Source: Miltoncostaea sp963823515
GTDB taxonomy: Bacteria; Actinomycetota; Thermoleophilia; Miltoncostaeales; Miltoncostaeaceae
Assembly: GCA_963823515.1 (NCBI GenBank)
Contig: CAWGMB010000002.1
Location: 1-64,000 of the forward strand
DNA length: 64,000 bases
Reading direction: 5' to 3'
The notes under the pieces were generated by a model that did not search any database, was not told where the DNA came from, and was given only the letters and a program-made list of their open reading frames with translations. Shown in pieces: positions 16,956-26,061 of this stretch (its first letter is position 1; the number at the start of each line of letters is the position of its first letter). Made by a program: the position numbers and the translations under genes.

Positions 16956-18016
16956 TCCGCGGCTCCGGGCCGGGCCCTGAGCCACCGCGCCGACGGTCCG
17001 CCCCCGGACGCGGCGATGAGCCCCTCGTCGCGCAGGGTGGCGAGCACGATCCTGATCGTCGGGTCGCTCACGCCCGGCAGGGCGCGGCGGACATCAGCGA
17101 TGCGGAACTCCGGGCCGGCCTGCTCGAGGATGTAGCTGCGCACACGGTCCTGCTTGGAGGTCCCGGCCGACGCCGCCGCCGACAGCCGGCGCTCGAACAG
17201 CGCGTAGGCGTCGTCGATGACACCCGTCAGGTATCCGAGCCAGGGCCATGGATCGTGCGCCGCGTCGTGCCAGCCGCGTTGTGAGTCGAGGAGCGCCTGG
17301 TAGTAGGCCTCCTTGGTCTCGAAGATCCGCTGCTCGAGGCTGACGTAGCGCGCGATGCCGTAGTCGGCGCGTCGCAGCAGCTGCGAGGTCAGCAGCCGGG
17401 CGAGCCGCCCGTTGCCGTCGGCGACCGGGTGGATGGCGAGGAAGTCCAGGACGAAGAGGCCCGTGAGCAGCACCGGATGCGCCGCCTGCGCCGCGGCGGC
17501 GGCCCCGTGGCGGGCGACCAGCTCCTCCAGCAGGAAGGGGGTCTCCTGCGGGGAGGCCGGCGTGAACAGCACCTGCCTGCCTCCATCCCGGTAGCTGACG
17601 ATGAGGTTCTGATCGCTCTTCAGCCGCCCGCCGCCGCCGTCGACGTGCCCGAAGAGCCGGCGGTGGAGGTCGAGGATCATCGGGATGCCCACCGGCTCGG
17701 GCTCGGGCTGTCGCATCAGCCCGTCGATCGCGTCGCGGTACCCCGCGAACTCGCGCTCGTTGCGGTTGCGCAGGCGGGGGGGCTCGGGGCGGACGAGCTT
17801 CTGCGCTCTGCCCTCGTCGACGACCACGCCCTCGATCGCGTTGGACGCGGTGATCGACGCCACCCGGGTCTGCTCGGCGAGTCCGAGGAGCGCCTGGGGC
17901 AGCTGATCGCGGTACATCTGCTCCCGCCCGCGGGCGGTGTCGATGCGGCCGAGGCGAACACCCAGCCGCGGGGGCTGTCCGGAGAGGCGCGACTCGAGGT
18001 CGATGAAGCTCTTCAT
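16937..18016 (-). CDS. Fic-domain AMPylator-type protein with N-terminal inhibitory helix and C-terminal winged helix
   Basis: Fic enzymes transfer AMP (or another nucleotide part) to target proteins. In this 359-aa protein, SNAIEG (58-63) matches the (S/T)xxxE(G/N) inhibitory motif preceding the core, i.e. a class II Fic. The catalytic loop is HPVADGNGRLAR (196-207), with His196 and Arg204; Val replaces the usual Phe. The ATP-flap region is FTPASPQETP. From about 290 to 345 it ends in a winged-helix-like segment (DRVRSYILEQAG, FRIADVRRALPGVSDPTIRIVLATLRDEGLI). Immediately upstream is a 15-base inverted repeat in an A+T-rich island, a likely self-regulatory site. No toxin-antitoxin partner is adjacent. 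Confidence 0.92.
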   Translation of the reverse strand: MKSFIDLESRLSGQPPRLGVRLGRIDTARGREQMYRDQLPQALLGLAEQTRVASITASNAIEGVVVDEGRAQKLVRPEPPRLRNRNEREFAGYRDAIDGLMRQPEPEPVGIPMILDLHRRLFGHVDGGGGRLKSDQNLIVSYRDGGRQVLFTPASPQETPFLLEELVARHGAAAAAQAAHPVLLTGLFVLDFLAIHPVADGNGRLARLLTSQLLRRADYGIARYVSLEQRIFETKEAYYQALLDSQRGWHDAAHDPWPWLGYLTGVIDDAYALFERRLSAAASAGTSKQDRVRSYILEQAGPEFRIADVRRALPGVSDPTIRIVLATLRDEGLIAASGGGPSARWLRARPGAADQNSGG

Positions 18017-18019
18017 GTC

Positions 18020-18076
18020 AGCGATCCAATAATCTACCTAAATATCACCGCATATTACCATGATTATGGGATCGCT
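18020..18076. promoter_or_regulatory. Inverted repeat in A+T-rich region before fic
   Basis: AGCGATCCAATAATC (18020-18034) and GATTATGGGATCGCT (18062-18076) are complementary at 14 of 15 positions, with a 27-base A+T-rich spacer (ACCTAAATATCACCGCATAT). The first arm begins 4 bases before the fic ATG. The low G+C in a very G+C-rich window suggests the fic promoter, and the arms suggest an operator, possibly for the Fic protein's own winged helix. Confidence 0.6.
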
Positions 18077-18096
18077 TGGCGGATGATGGTGCGAGG

Positions 18097-18762
18097 TCAG
18101 GTCGCGGGCGCTCCGGTGCGCCGGGCCAGCACCACGTGCGTGACGCGGGCCGTCGGGACGTGCTCCACCACCTCGTAGGCCAGGGCCGCGTCGCCGAGGC
18201 CCGCAAGGAGGTGCTCGCCGGAGCCGAGCACCACGGGCGAGAAGGCGAGGTGCATCTCATCGACCAGGCCCGCGCGCAGGTACTCCCGGATCGTCGCGAC
18301 CCCGCCGCCGAGGCGTACATCCTCGCCGGCGGCGGCCGCTCGGGCCTTCGCGAGCGCGGACTCGATGCCGTCGGTGACGAAGTGGAAGGTGGTGCCGCCC
18401 TCCATCACGATCGGGGCGCGGGGGTGGTGGGTGAGCACGAAGACCGGCACGTGGTAGGGCGGATCGTCACCCCACCATCCGCGCCAGGCGTCGTCAACCC
18501 AGGGGCCGCGGACCGGGCCGAACATGTTGCGCCCGAGGATCCAGGCTCCGATGCCGGCGAACCCGCGCGCGAGCAGGTCGTCGTCGGGGCCCGTCTCCCC
18601 GCCGTCGCCGCCGCCGTGAGTCCGCTGGAAGGTGCGGGTGGGGAACACCCACTCGTGTATCGCCATGCCGCCGACCCCCATCGGGTTCTCGGCGTCCTGG
18701 CCGGGGCCGGCTCCGTAGCCGTCGAGTGAGACCGAGAACGCGTGGACGCGGAGCCCGGACAT
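18097..18762 (-). CDS. Dihydrofolate reductase-family protein (RibD C-terminal type)
   Basis: 221 aa from MSGLRVHAFSVSLDGY (ATG 18762-18760). The fold marks are VSLDGYGAGPGQ, ILGRNMFGPVRGPW, VPVFVLTHHPRAPIVMEGGTTFHFV, RLGGGVATIREYLRAGLVDEMHLAFSPVVLGSGEHL. These match stand-alone RibD_C reductases (YwjB/YyaP-like), NADPH-dependent enzymes whose substrate is usually unknown; it is not folate-pathway DHFR by sequence. It lies 2 bases after the small gene at 18765-19019, in the maf-ndk string. Confidence 0.85.
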   Translation of the reverse strand: MSGLRVHAFSVSLDGYGAGPGQDAENPMGVGGMAIHEWVFPTRTFQRTHGGGDGGETGPDDDLLARGFAGIGAWILGRNMFGPVRGPWVDDAWRGWWGDDPPYHVPVFVLTHHPRAPIVMEGGTTFHFVTDGIESALAKARAAAAGEDVRLGGGVATIREYLRAGLVDEMHLAFSPVVLGSGEHLLAGLGDAALAYEVVEHVPTARVTHVVLARRTGAPAT

Positions 18763-18764
18763 GA

Positions 18765-19019
18765 CTAGGAGTGCTCTGCCTTCCGCTCGATGGCGTACTG
18801 CACGGCGGCCAGGATGTCGGCCTCCTGCGCGTCGCCGGGAACTCCCCGGTGGCCGTACTGGGAGCCCCAGAGGGCGAGCGTCGAGCCCGCGGCCTCGGCC
18901 AGGGCGAGGGCCTTCTGGTAGCCGCCGTACTCCACGAACTTGGCCTTGCGGCCGGTCTGCCAGCGCCAGATGGTGTCGCCGTCGGCCTCGTGGATGATCG
19001 CGTAGAGCTTCTCGGTCAC
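18765..19019 (-). CDS. Conserved-looking small hypothetical protein
   Basis: 84 aa. GTG 19019-19017 overlaps the maf stop (GTGA), which argues for real translation. Text: TEKLYAIIHEADGDTIWRWQ, then KFVEYGGYQKALALAEAAG, then DILAAVQYAIERKAEHS. It looks like a compact alpha/beta fold with a WRWQ-containing strand; no function assigned. Coupled to maf upstream and 2 bases from the RibD-like reductase gene downstream. Confidence 0.6.
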   Translation of the reverse strand: MTEKLYAIIHEADGDTIWRWQTGRKAKFVEYGGYQKALALAEAAGSTLALWGSQYGHRGVPGDAQEADILAAVQYAIERKAEHS

Positions 19020-19612
19020 TGTGGTCTCCCCATGCGTCCCGGTTCGGCGGCCAGTATGGCGGGCGACCAGGGTGCCAGGCCCAGCTCGCCGAGGGCCGGG
19101 ACCAGCGCTCCCACCGGCAGGCCGACGACGGTCGTGTAGTCGCCCGCGATGCGCTCCACGATGGCCGCACCGACGCCCTGGATCGCGTAGCCGCCGGCGC
19201 GCTCGTGCCACTCGCCGGTGTCCAGGTACCACGCGGCCATCGCGTCGTCGATCTCCCGCACGACGACCGTGGTGTCGTCGACCAGCTCGCGGCGGTCGTC
19301 GGGCGTGATCAGGCAGACGGCGGTCCGCACCGTGTGAGGACGGCCCGAGAGCGCACCGAGCATCTCGGCGGCCGAGGCGCGGTCGGCGGGCTTGCCGAAG
19401 ACCCGGCCGCCGAGGATCACCTCGGTGTCGGCCCCGAGGACGGCGCCGCCCGCCGGCACGCCGAGACGTCCGGCCACCTCCTCGGCCTTGGCGCGGGCGT
19501 TGCCGAGGGGGTCCTCCCCTTCGGCGACGCCCGACACCACGACCTGGAACTCCACCCCCAGCGCCGCGAGCAGCGCCCGCCGCTGGGGCGAGCGCGACGC
19601 GAGGAGGATCAC
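19016..19612 (-). CDS. maf: Maf-family nucleoside triphosphate pyrophosphatase
   Basis: House-cleaning pyrophosphatase that removes non-canonical or modified NTPs. The 198-aa protein opens with the family signature LLASRSPQRRALLAALG and carries AKAEEVAGRL, VLGADTEVILGGRVFGKPAD, and EWHERAGGYAIQGVGAAIVERIAGDYTTVVGLPV, where GGYAIQG is the second conserved block. It overlaps the ndk stop by 4 bases, placing two nucleotide-pool genes together. Confidence 0.95.
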   Translation of the reverse strand: MILLASRSPQRRALLAALGVEFQVVVSGVAEGEDPLGNARAKAEEVAGRLGVPAGGAVLGADTEVILGGRVFGKPADRASAAEMLGALSGRPHTVRTAVCLITPDDRRELVDDTTVVVREIDDAMAAWYLDTGEWHERAGGYAIQGVGAAIVERIAGDYTTVVGLPVGALVPALGELGLAPWSPAILAAEPGRMGRPQ

Positions 19613-20019
19613 CCCAGTTCGGGGAAGTGCAGCGACAGCTCGCGCGCCCCGGACTCCGGGCTGTCGGAGCCGTGGATCACGTTCTGGCCGACCTCGAGGG
19701 CGAAGTCGCCGCGGATGGTGCCGGGCTGCGCCTCGAGCGGGTTGGTCGGGCCCATCATCGTGCGCAGGGCGGCGATCGCGCCCTCGCCCTCGACGGCGAT
19801 CATGAAGACCGGGCCGGAGGTGATGAACTCCACGAGCTCGCCGAAGAACGGGCGCTCGTGGTGCTCGCCGTAGTGCTCCTCGGCGACGGCCGTGTCCATG
19901 ATGATCTTGCGGACGGCGATGACGTTCAGGCCCCGGCGCTCGATGCGGGAGAGGATCTCCCCGCTGAGCCCCGCGTAGACCCCGTCGGGCTTCACCATCA
20001 CGAACGAACGCTCAGTCAT
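19609..20019 (-). CDS. ndk: Nucleoside-diphosphate kinase
   Basis: Balances NTP/dNTP pools by ping-pong phosphate transfer through a histidine. 136 aa from ATG 20019-20017, preceded by AGGAG at the right distance. The active-site segment is GQNVIHGSDSPESGARE with His116, and MVKPDGVYAGLSGEIL is the N-terminal signature. The open frame begins 5 codons earlier inside the preceding gene; the SD decides for the later start. Confidence 0.97.
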   Translation of the reverse strand: MTERSFVMVKPDGVYAGLSGEILSRIERRGLNVIAVRKIIMDTAVAEEHYGEHHERPFFGELVEFITSGPVFMIAVEGEGAIAALRTMMGPTNPLEAQPGTIRGDFALEVGQNVIHGSDSPESGARELSLHFPELG

Positions 20020-20683
20020 ACGACTCCTGGTCACGTGGTCGTCTCCACCGGCCGGTGCGGCCGGTGTCGCCGCTGTCTGCAGCGGGCTTGGGGAGCTCGC
20101 GCTGGCGAGCCGGGCGGCCCTCCACGGGAGCCTCGGCGGCCCGCGCGGAGCCGGTGCGGTCGGACAGGCGGATGCGGAACTCGAGCTCGGTCAGGCGCTG
20201 GTCGAGGTCGCGCACGTCGTCGACCGAGGCGACCCCGGCCTGGCGCAGCGCACGGGCCTTCGTGGCCGGATCGCCCGAGCCGGCGACGCCCTCGCGAGCG
20301 AGCATGCGCCCGACGATCTGCTGGCCCTCGGAGTCGCCCAGCTCGCCGAGGCGCTGCTCGAGGGCGAGCAGCTCCAGCTCGCGCTCCCGCGCCTCGTCGA
20401 GGTACTCGGGCGGCCGCACGATCAGGTAGATGACCGACCCGAGGAAGGGGATCAGGACCGAGAGCGCGACGCAGCCCGCCACGAGGCCGGGCGACTGGAT
20501 GCGGCGGCGGGCGTCCTGGTAGGTCCAGTACGCGAGCGCCACCCACAGCAGCACCACGAAGATCTGAAGCAGCACCGTGATCAGGCTCCAGAGCCCTGAG
20601 TCGAAGAAGCTCGAGATCGACTCGAACGGGTCGCTGCTGCTGGACGTGCTGGTGCCGGCCTGCGCCGTGAGGAGACCGATCAC
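20012..20683 (-). CDS. Two-helix membrane protein with coiled-coil cytoplasmic tail, unknown function
   Basis: 223 aa. Two hydrophobic segments (about 31-53 WSLITVLLQIFVVLLWVALA and 66-88 GLVAGCVALSVLIPFLGSVI) flank a YQDARRR loop and are followed by a Leu/Glu-rich stretch (ELELLALEQRLGEL) and a charged, probably disordered tail. This PLDc_N-like two-helix start occurs in many small actinobacterial membrane proteins; no enzyme domain follows. Its end overlaps the ndk start by 8 bases. Confidence 0.65.
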   Translation of the reverse strand: MIGLLTAQAGTSTSSSSDPFESISSFFDSGLWSLITVLLQIFVVLLWVALAYWTYQDARRRIQSPGLVAGCVALSVLIPFLGSVIYLIVRPPEYLDEARERELELLALEQRLGELGDSEGQQIVGRMLAREGVAGSGDPATKARALRQAGVASVDDVRDLDQRLTELEFRIRLSDRTGSARAAEAPVEGRPARQRELPKPAADSGDTGRTGRWRRPRDQESYD

Positions 20684-20706
20684 GCTGATGCCTTTGCCAT
20701 GACGGT

Positions 20707-22050
20707 CTACTTCGCCTCGGGGGGGTCGGTGCCCTTCCGGGCGCGCGCGAGTGTAGCAGGGGCGTCCGCGCCGCCGGCCGCGACGCGGGCCCGCAGATCC
20801 GCCAGGAGGTAGAGCGATCCGGCGACCACCACGAGGCCCCCGGGGCCGGCCTCGTCGCGCGCCCGCTGGAGGGCGCCGACCGGGTCTTCCACCGCGTCAA
20901 CGGGACGCCCGAGGGCCCGGACCAGCCCGGCGAGGTCCTCGGCGGCGACCGCGCGCGAATGGCTGGAGCGGGTCGCGACGACCCGGTCCACGACCTCGGC
21001 GAGAGAGCCCACCATCGCCGCCGCGTCCTTGTCGCCCAGCACCGAAACGACCGCGACGACCGGTCGGCGCTCGCCGGCCACGGCTGGGAGCTCCGCCACC
21101 ATGGCCCGCATGCCGGCGGGGTTGTGCGCCCCGTCGAGCACCACCGCGGGGGGCCCCGGGAACATCTCGAGGCGCCCCGGAATCTCGACGGCGGCGATCG
21201 CCCCCCGCAGGGGCCCGGGTCGCAGGGCGCGCCCGATGACCATCTCGGCGCCCGCGAGCGCGACGGCGAGGTTGTCGCGCTGGAAGCCGCCGAGGAGGTG
21301 GAGTGGGAGACCGTCGTAGGCGCCCCTCGGCGTCACGACCTCCACGCCCGCGTCCGACGCGCGGGCGTGCAGGCCCTCGCCGTAGCGCACAGGCCGCAGG
21401 CCGCGCCGGGCACATTCGCCATCGACCGCCGCGCGCGCCTCCGCCGAGAGCCGGCCCACCGCGAGGCGGTCGCTGCCGTCCGGGCAGACCGCCAGCTTCT
21501 CGGCCGCGATCGCCGCCTCGGTGTCGCCGAGCAGGTCGGTGTGCTCGAGCGCGACGTTGGTGAGGATGACCGCGGCGTCGGGGCGCAGCACGTTGGTCGC
21601 GTCGTAGCGCCCGCCCAGGCCGGCCTCGACCACCACGACCTGCAGGCCCGCCTGCCGGAACGCGGCGAAGCCGATGGCCGTGAGGGCCTCGAACTGCGTC
21701 ACCGCGTCGCCACCGGGCAGATCGAGCGCGTCGGCGGCCCGCCGCACCTGGGACGCAGCCGCCGCGAAGCGCTCCTCGTCGATCGCCTCGCCCTGGATCT
21801 GGATGCGCTCCGGCCAGTCGGTGACGTGCGGGGACAGGTAGGTGCCCACCCGCAGCCCCTCTCCCGCCAGGGCCGCCGACGCCAGCCGCGCCGTCGAGGA
21901 CTTGCCGTTGGTGCCCACGACGTGCAGCGCCGGCGCCGCACGCTCGGGATGCCCGAGCGCGGCCAGCAGGGCGTTCATCCGCTCCAGGCCGAAGCGCATG
22001 CCGAGGATCTCCAGCCCGGCGATCCACCGGCGCGCCTCGCCAACCCTCAT
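20707..22050 (-). CDS. folC: Bifunctional folylpolyglutamate synthase/dihydrofolate synthase
   Basis: Adds glutamate to dihydropteroate and to reduced folates. The Mur-ligase-like layout is evident in 447 aa: P-loop VVGTNGKSSTARLA, YLSPHVTDWPERIQI, VVVEAGLGGRYDATNVL, NVALEHTDLLGDT, LLGGFQRDNLAVALA and the C-terminal VLDGAHNPAGM. Immediately downstream of valS on the same strand (7-nt gap), a very common bacterial pairing. Confidence 0.96.
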   Translation of the reverse strand: MRVGEARRWIAGLEILGMRFGLERMNALLAALGHPERAAPALHVVGTNGKSSTARLASAALAGEGLRVGTYLSPHVTDWPERIQIQGEAIDEERFAAAASQVRRAADALDLPGGDAVTQFEALTAIGFAAFRQAGLQVVVVEAGLGGRYDATNVLRPDAAVILTNVALEHTDLLGDTEAAIAAEKLAVCPDGSDRLAVGRLSAEARAAVDGECARRGLRPVRYGEGLHARASDAGVEVVTPRGAYDGLPLHLLGGFQRDNLAVALAGAEMVIGRALRPGPLRGAIAAVEIPGRLEMFPGPPAVVLDGAHNPAGMRAMVAELPAVAGERRPVVAVVSVLGDKDAAAMVGSLAEVVDRVVATRSSHSRAVAAEDLAGLVRALGRPVDAVEDPVGALQRARDEAGPGGLVVVAGSLYLLADLRARVAAGGADAPATLARARKGTDPPEAK

Positions 22051-22057
22051 CGGAGCG

Positions 22058-24586
22058 TCAGCCCAGGGCTGCGATGCGGGCGGCCAGGGCCTCGCGCTCA
22101 GCCTCGTAGCGAACGGCCTTCTCGCGCTCGGCCTCGACGAGGTGGGCCGGGGCGCGCTCCACGAACCGCGCGTCCTCCAGCTTGCGCCGGGCGCGCTCGG
22201 CCTCGCGGGTGGCCGTCGCGAGCTCCTCGGTGAGCCGGGCCCGCTCGATGGCCGGGTCGACGGCCTGCGCGGTGGCCCCCAACAGGATCGAGCGGCCGTC
22301 GGGGAGGAGGGTGGCGACCAGGGTCGGCACCGTCGCGGCGTCCGCCTCGGTGACCGCGTCGAGGGCGGCGACCGACGGGTGCGGCGCGGGCGACATCACC
22401 AGCGGCGTGCGCGGCGGCAGATTGCGTGAGGAGCGGTACGCGCGCAGGGCGGCGACGACCTCCTGCACCGCCCCGATCTCAGCCTCGGCGGCTTCGTCGC
22501 GCGGACCGGGGGGCTCCGGTGGCCCGTGGGTCGCCATCAGGCCGTGGGCGCCGGGGGTGCGCGACCAGCACTCCTCGGTGACGAAGGGCAGCATCGGGTG
22601 CGCCAGCGCGAGCAGCTGCTCGAGCGCGTGGCCCGCGACCTCGGGGGTGGCTTCTCCGGCCTTCAGCAGCTCCAGGTACCAATCGCAGTAGTCGTCGAAG
22701 ACCAGGTGGTAGACCAGGTCGGCGAGCTGCGAGAGCTGGAACCCCTCGATGAGGGCCTGCGACTGCTCGATCGCGGCGGTGATGCGCGAGGCGATCCAGC
22801 GGTCGGCCAGCCTCTCGGGAGGCGTCGTGGCGAGGCCGGCCCGGCCGCCGCGGTCGACCACCAGCCGGGCGGCGTTCCAGAGCTTGGTGACGAGCTGGCG
22901 GCCCTGGTCGACGCGGTCGGCGCTGAAGCGCACGTCCTGGGTGCTCGACATCATCATCAGGCCGAAGCGCAGCGCGTCGGCGCCGTTGCGGTCGATCAGG
23001 TCGAGCGGGTCCACGCCGGTGCCGAGCGACTTGCTCATGCGCCGGCCGTCCGGCGCCTGGACGACCGAGTGGATGTAGACCTCCGAGAACGGCTCCGTGC
23101 CGGTGTACTCGATGCCCATCATCACCATGCGGGCGACCCAGAGGAAGATGATGTCGCGGGCCGTCGAGAGCACCTTCGTCGGATAGAACTTCGCGAGGTC
23201 GGGGGTCTCGTGGGGCCAGCCGAGGGTGGCGAACGGCCACAGCGCCGAGCTGAACCAGGTGTCGAGCACGTCCTCGTCGCGCGTCCAGCCGTCGCCCTCG
23301 GGCGCCGTCTTGCCGACGTACACCTCGTCATCGCGGTAGTAGACCGGCAGCTGGTGGCCCCACCAGAGCTGGCGCGAGACGCACCAGGGGCGGATCTCGC
23401 GCATCCAGTTGAGGTAGACCTCGCCCCACTTGGCCGGGGTGAAGCGCACCCGGCCCTCCTCGACGGCCGTGATCGCGGGCCCGGCGAGGCGTGTCATGTC
23501 GCAGAACCACTGCAGCGACACCAGCGGCTCGACGCGCGCGCCCGAGCGCTGGGAGAAGGGCACGGTGTGGGTGTAGGGCACCTCGGCACGGATCAGGCCG
23601 AGCGCCGCCAGGTCGGCCACGACCTTCGCCGCGCAGTCGGCGGGCGTGAGGCCGGCGTAGCCCTCCCCCGCCGCGGGGGTCATGCGGCCGTCCTCGCCGA
23701 TGACGTTGATGGCCTCCAGACCGTGCCGGCGGCCGATCTCGAAGTCGTTGGAGTCGTGGGCCGGGGTGACCTTGAGCGCCCCGGTGCCGAACTCGACATC
23801 GACGTAGTCGTCGCCGACGATGGGGATCTCGCGGCCGACCAGCGGCAGCGTGACCGTCCGCCCGACGAGGTCGCGGTAGCGCTCGTCGGCGGGGTTCACG
23901 GCGACCGCCGTGTCACCGAGCATCGTCTCCGGCCTGACCGTCGCGACCACGATCTCTCCGGAGCCGTCGCTCAGGGGATAGGCGATGCTCACCAGGCTGT
24001 CGGTGACCTCGCGCTCCTCGACCTCGAGGTCGGAGATGGCCGAGGCGAGCCCGGGGTCCCAGTTGACCATGTAGCGGTCGCGGTAGATGTGGCCCTTCTC
24101 GTACAGGTCCACGAAGACGTGGAGCACCGCGTCGGCGTAGGCCTCGTCCATCGTGAAACGCTCGCGCGCGAAGTCGAGCGTGCAGCCGAGGCGCCGCAGC
24201 TGGCCGATGATCGTGCCGCCCGACTGCTCCTTCCAGTCCCAGACGCGGCGCACGAACTCCTCACGGCCGAGCTCCTTGCGCGCGAGACCCTCCTTGGCGA
24301 GGGCCTTCTCCACGACGGCCTGCGTGGCGATCCCCGCGTGGTCGGTGCCGCAGATCCACATCGTCTCGTCGCCGGCCATGCGCCGGGTGCGGATCAGCAG
24401 GTCCTGGATCGTGTTGTTGAGCGCGTGCCCGATGTGGAGCGCGCCCGTGATGTTGGGCGGGGGGATCGCGATCGAGTAGCCGGGGGCGTCACTCGACGGG
24501 TCGGCGTGACCCACGCCGGCCACCCGCCACGCCTCGGTCCAGCGCGGCTCGACCTCAGAGGGATCGAACCGGCTCCGAAGCTCGAC
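22058..24586 (-). CDS. valS: Valine--tRNA ligase (start codon uncertain)
   Basis: Class I aminoacyl-tRNA synthetase. PPPNITGALHIGHAL contains HIGH, and RRMSKSLGTGVDP is the KMSKS loop; the CP1 editing domain (GDTAVAVNPADERY, TPAHDSNDFEIGRRHG), the anticodon domain, and a C-terminal coiled coil (about 775-842) are present. The homologous N-terminus is VELRSRFDPSEVEPRW, but the codon there is GTC (24586-24584), not GTG, and no ATG, GTG or TTG lies between the clpX stop and this point. Either a base is miscalled, or translation begins inside clpX at about 24709. The coordinate given marks where family similarity begins. Confidence 0.93.
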   Translation of the reverse strand, partial: VELRSRFDPSEVEPRWTEAWRVAGVGHADPSSDAPGYSIAIPPPNITGALHIGHALNNTIQDLLIRTRRMAGDETMWICGTDHAGIATQAVVEKALAKEGLARKELGREEFVRRVWDWKEQSGGTIIGQLRRLGCTLDFARERFTMDEAYADAVLHVFVDLYEKGHIYRDRYMVNWDPGLASAISDLEVEEREVTDSLVSIAYPLSDGSGEIVVATVRPETMLGDTAVAVNPADERYRDLVGRTVTLPLVGREIPIVGDDYVDVEFGTGALKVTPAHDSNDFEIGRRHGLEAINVIGEDGRMTPAAGEGYAGLTPADCAAKVVADLAALGLIRAEVPYTHTVPFSQRSGARVEPLVSLQWFCDMTRLAGPAITAVEEGRVRFTPAKWGEVYLNWMREIRPWCVSRQLWWGHQLPVYYRDDEVYVGKTAPEGDGWTRDEDVLDTWFSSALWPFATLGWPHETPDLAKFYPTKVLSTARDIIFLWVARMVMMGIEYTGTEPFSEVYIHSVVQAPDGRRMSKSLGTGVDPLDLIDRNGADALRFGLMMMSSTQDVRFSADRVDQGRQLVTKLWNAARLVVDRGGRAGLATTPPERLADRWIASRITAAIEQSQALIEGFQLSQLADLVYHLVFDDYCDWYLELLKAGEATPEVAGHALEQLLALAHPMLPFVTEECWSRTPGAHGLMATHGPPEPPGPRDEAAEAEIGAVQEVVAALRAYRSSRNLPPRTPLVMSPAPHPSVAALDAVTEADAATVPTLVATLLPDGRSILLGATAQAVDPAIERARLTEELATATREAERARRKLEDARFVERAPAHLVEAEREKAVRYEAEREALAARIAALG

Positions 24587-24609
24587 GGTCTCACCCTCGC
24601 GGGGAGCGG

Positions 24610-25881
24610 CTATGCGGACTCCCCGCCGGCTTCGGCGGCCCGCTCGGGCGCCTCGGTGACGAGGGTCGGCGGCAGGCCCTTCTCGATCGTCTCGCGCGTC
24701 ACCACGCACTTGCGGACGTCATCACGCGAAGGCAGCTCGAACATGACGTTGAGCAGCGCCGCCTCCATGATCGAGCGCAGCCCGCGGGCGCCGGTCTCGC
24801 GATCGAGGGCCTTGTTGGCGATCGCCTGCAGCGAGTCGTCGGCGAAGACGAGGTCGACCTCGTCGAACTGGAAGAAGCGCCGGTACTGGCGCACGAGGGC
24901 GTTCTTCGGCTCGGTGAGGATCTGGACCAGGTCATCGCGCGAGAGCTGGTGCACGGCCGAGATGACCGGCAGGCGCCCGATGAACTCGGGGATCAGCCCG
25001 TAGTTCATGAGGTCCTCGGGGAGGACCTCGCTGAAGGCGTCGTGCGGATCGTGGTCGTGACGGCTGCGCACGTCGGCTGCGAAGCCGACGCCCTTGTGGC
25101 CGATGCGCCGCTCGATGATCTGCTCGAGGTTCGCGAACGCCCCGCCGCAGATGAACAGCACGTTGGTCGTGTCGATCGTGAGGAACTCCTGGTGGGGGTG
25201 CTTGCGCCCCCCCTGCGGCGGCACGGACGCGACCGTGCCCTCCAGGATCTTCAGCAGCGCCTGCTGCACGCCCTCGCCCGACACGTCGCGCGTGATCGAC
25301 GGGTTGTCGGCCTTGCGCGCGATCTTGTCAACCTCGTCGATGTAGATGATCCCGGTCTCGGCCTTCTTCACGTCGAAGTCGGCGGCCTGGATCAGCTTGA
25401 GGAGGATGTTCTCCACATCCTCGCCCACGTAGCCGGCCTCGGTGAGCGCCGTGGCGTCGGCGATCGCGAAGGGCACGTTGAGGATGCGCGCCAGCGTCTG
25501 GGCCAGCAGGGTCTTGCCGCAGCCCGTCGGCCCGAGCAGCAGGATGTTGCTCTTCTGCAACTCGATGTCGGAGTCGCCCGACGACATCATGTTGACGCGC
25601 TTGTAGTGGTTGTAGACGGCGACGGCCAGCGTGCGCTTGGCCTCCTCCTGCCCCACCACGTAGTCGTTCAGGACGTCGTAGATCTCGTGTGGGCGCGGCA
25701 GCGACTCGGGGTCGAAGGTGACCGGGGCGGTCAGCTCCTCATCGATGATCTCGTTGCAGAGGTCGATGCACTCGTCGCAGATGTAGACGCCGGGGCCGGC
25801 GATCAGCTTCTTGACCTGCCGCTGCGACTTGCCGCAGAAGCTGCACAGGAGCTGCTCGTTGGACTCGGGTGACTTGGGCAT
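24610..25881 (-). CDS. clpX: ATP-dependent Clp protease ATP-binding subunit ClpX
   Basis: AAA+ unfoldase that feeds substrates to ClpP. 423 aa: N-terminal zinc finger with Cys13, Cys16, Cys35, Cys38 (CSFCGKSQRQVKKLIAGPGV, CDECIDLC), Walker A GPTGCGKT (117-124), Walker B IIYIDEVDKIARK, the pore loop GYVGEDVENIL and sensor/arginine region NYGLIPEFIGRLPVI. Palindromic element B separates it from clpP upstream; valS follows. Confidence 0.98.
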   Translation of the reverse strand: MPKSPESNEQLLCSFCGKSQRQVKKLIAGPGVYICDECIDLCNEIIDEELTAPVTFDPESLPRPHEIYDVLNDYVVGQEEAKRTLAVAVYNHYKRVNMMSSGDSDIELQKSNILLLGPTGCGKTLLAQTLARILNVPFAIADATALTEAGYVGEDVENILLKLIQAADFDVKKAETGIIYIDEVDKIARKADNPSITRDVSGEGVQQALLKILEGTVASVPPQGGRKHPHQEFLTIDTTNVLFICGGAFANLEQIIERRIGHKGVGFAADVRSRHDHDPHDAFSEVLPEDLMNYGLIPEFIGRLPVISAVHQLSRDDLVQILTEPKNALVRQYRRFFQFDEVDLVFADDSLQAIANKALDRETGARGLRSIMEAALLNVMFELPSRDDVRKCVVTRETIEKGLPPTLVTEAPERAAEAGGESA

Positions 25882-25901
25882 CGGTTACCAGCCGCGGCGG
25901 C

Positions 25902-26061
25902 TAGTGCCCCGAGCCCCGAGTCGCGCGGCCGTTCCCGGCTGCATCCCAACGCGAGGCGGCGTCCTCGGCAGCACCGATATCCGAGATATCGGCACTGAAC
26001 TGCGTCCTTGCCTCGCCGGGGATTCGCGCGGGAACGTCACACGCACTCGGGACTCGACGCA

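Noticed and set aside
24587..24709. valS start at 24709 inside clpX
   Set aside because: Would need a 100-base overlap with clpX and adds Arg-rich residues not seen in valine tRNA ligases, although it cannot be excluded given the missing start codon.
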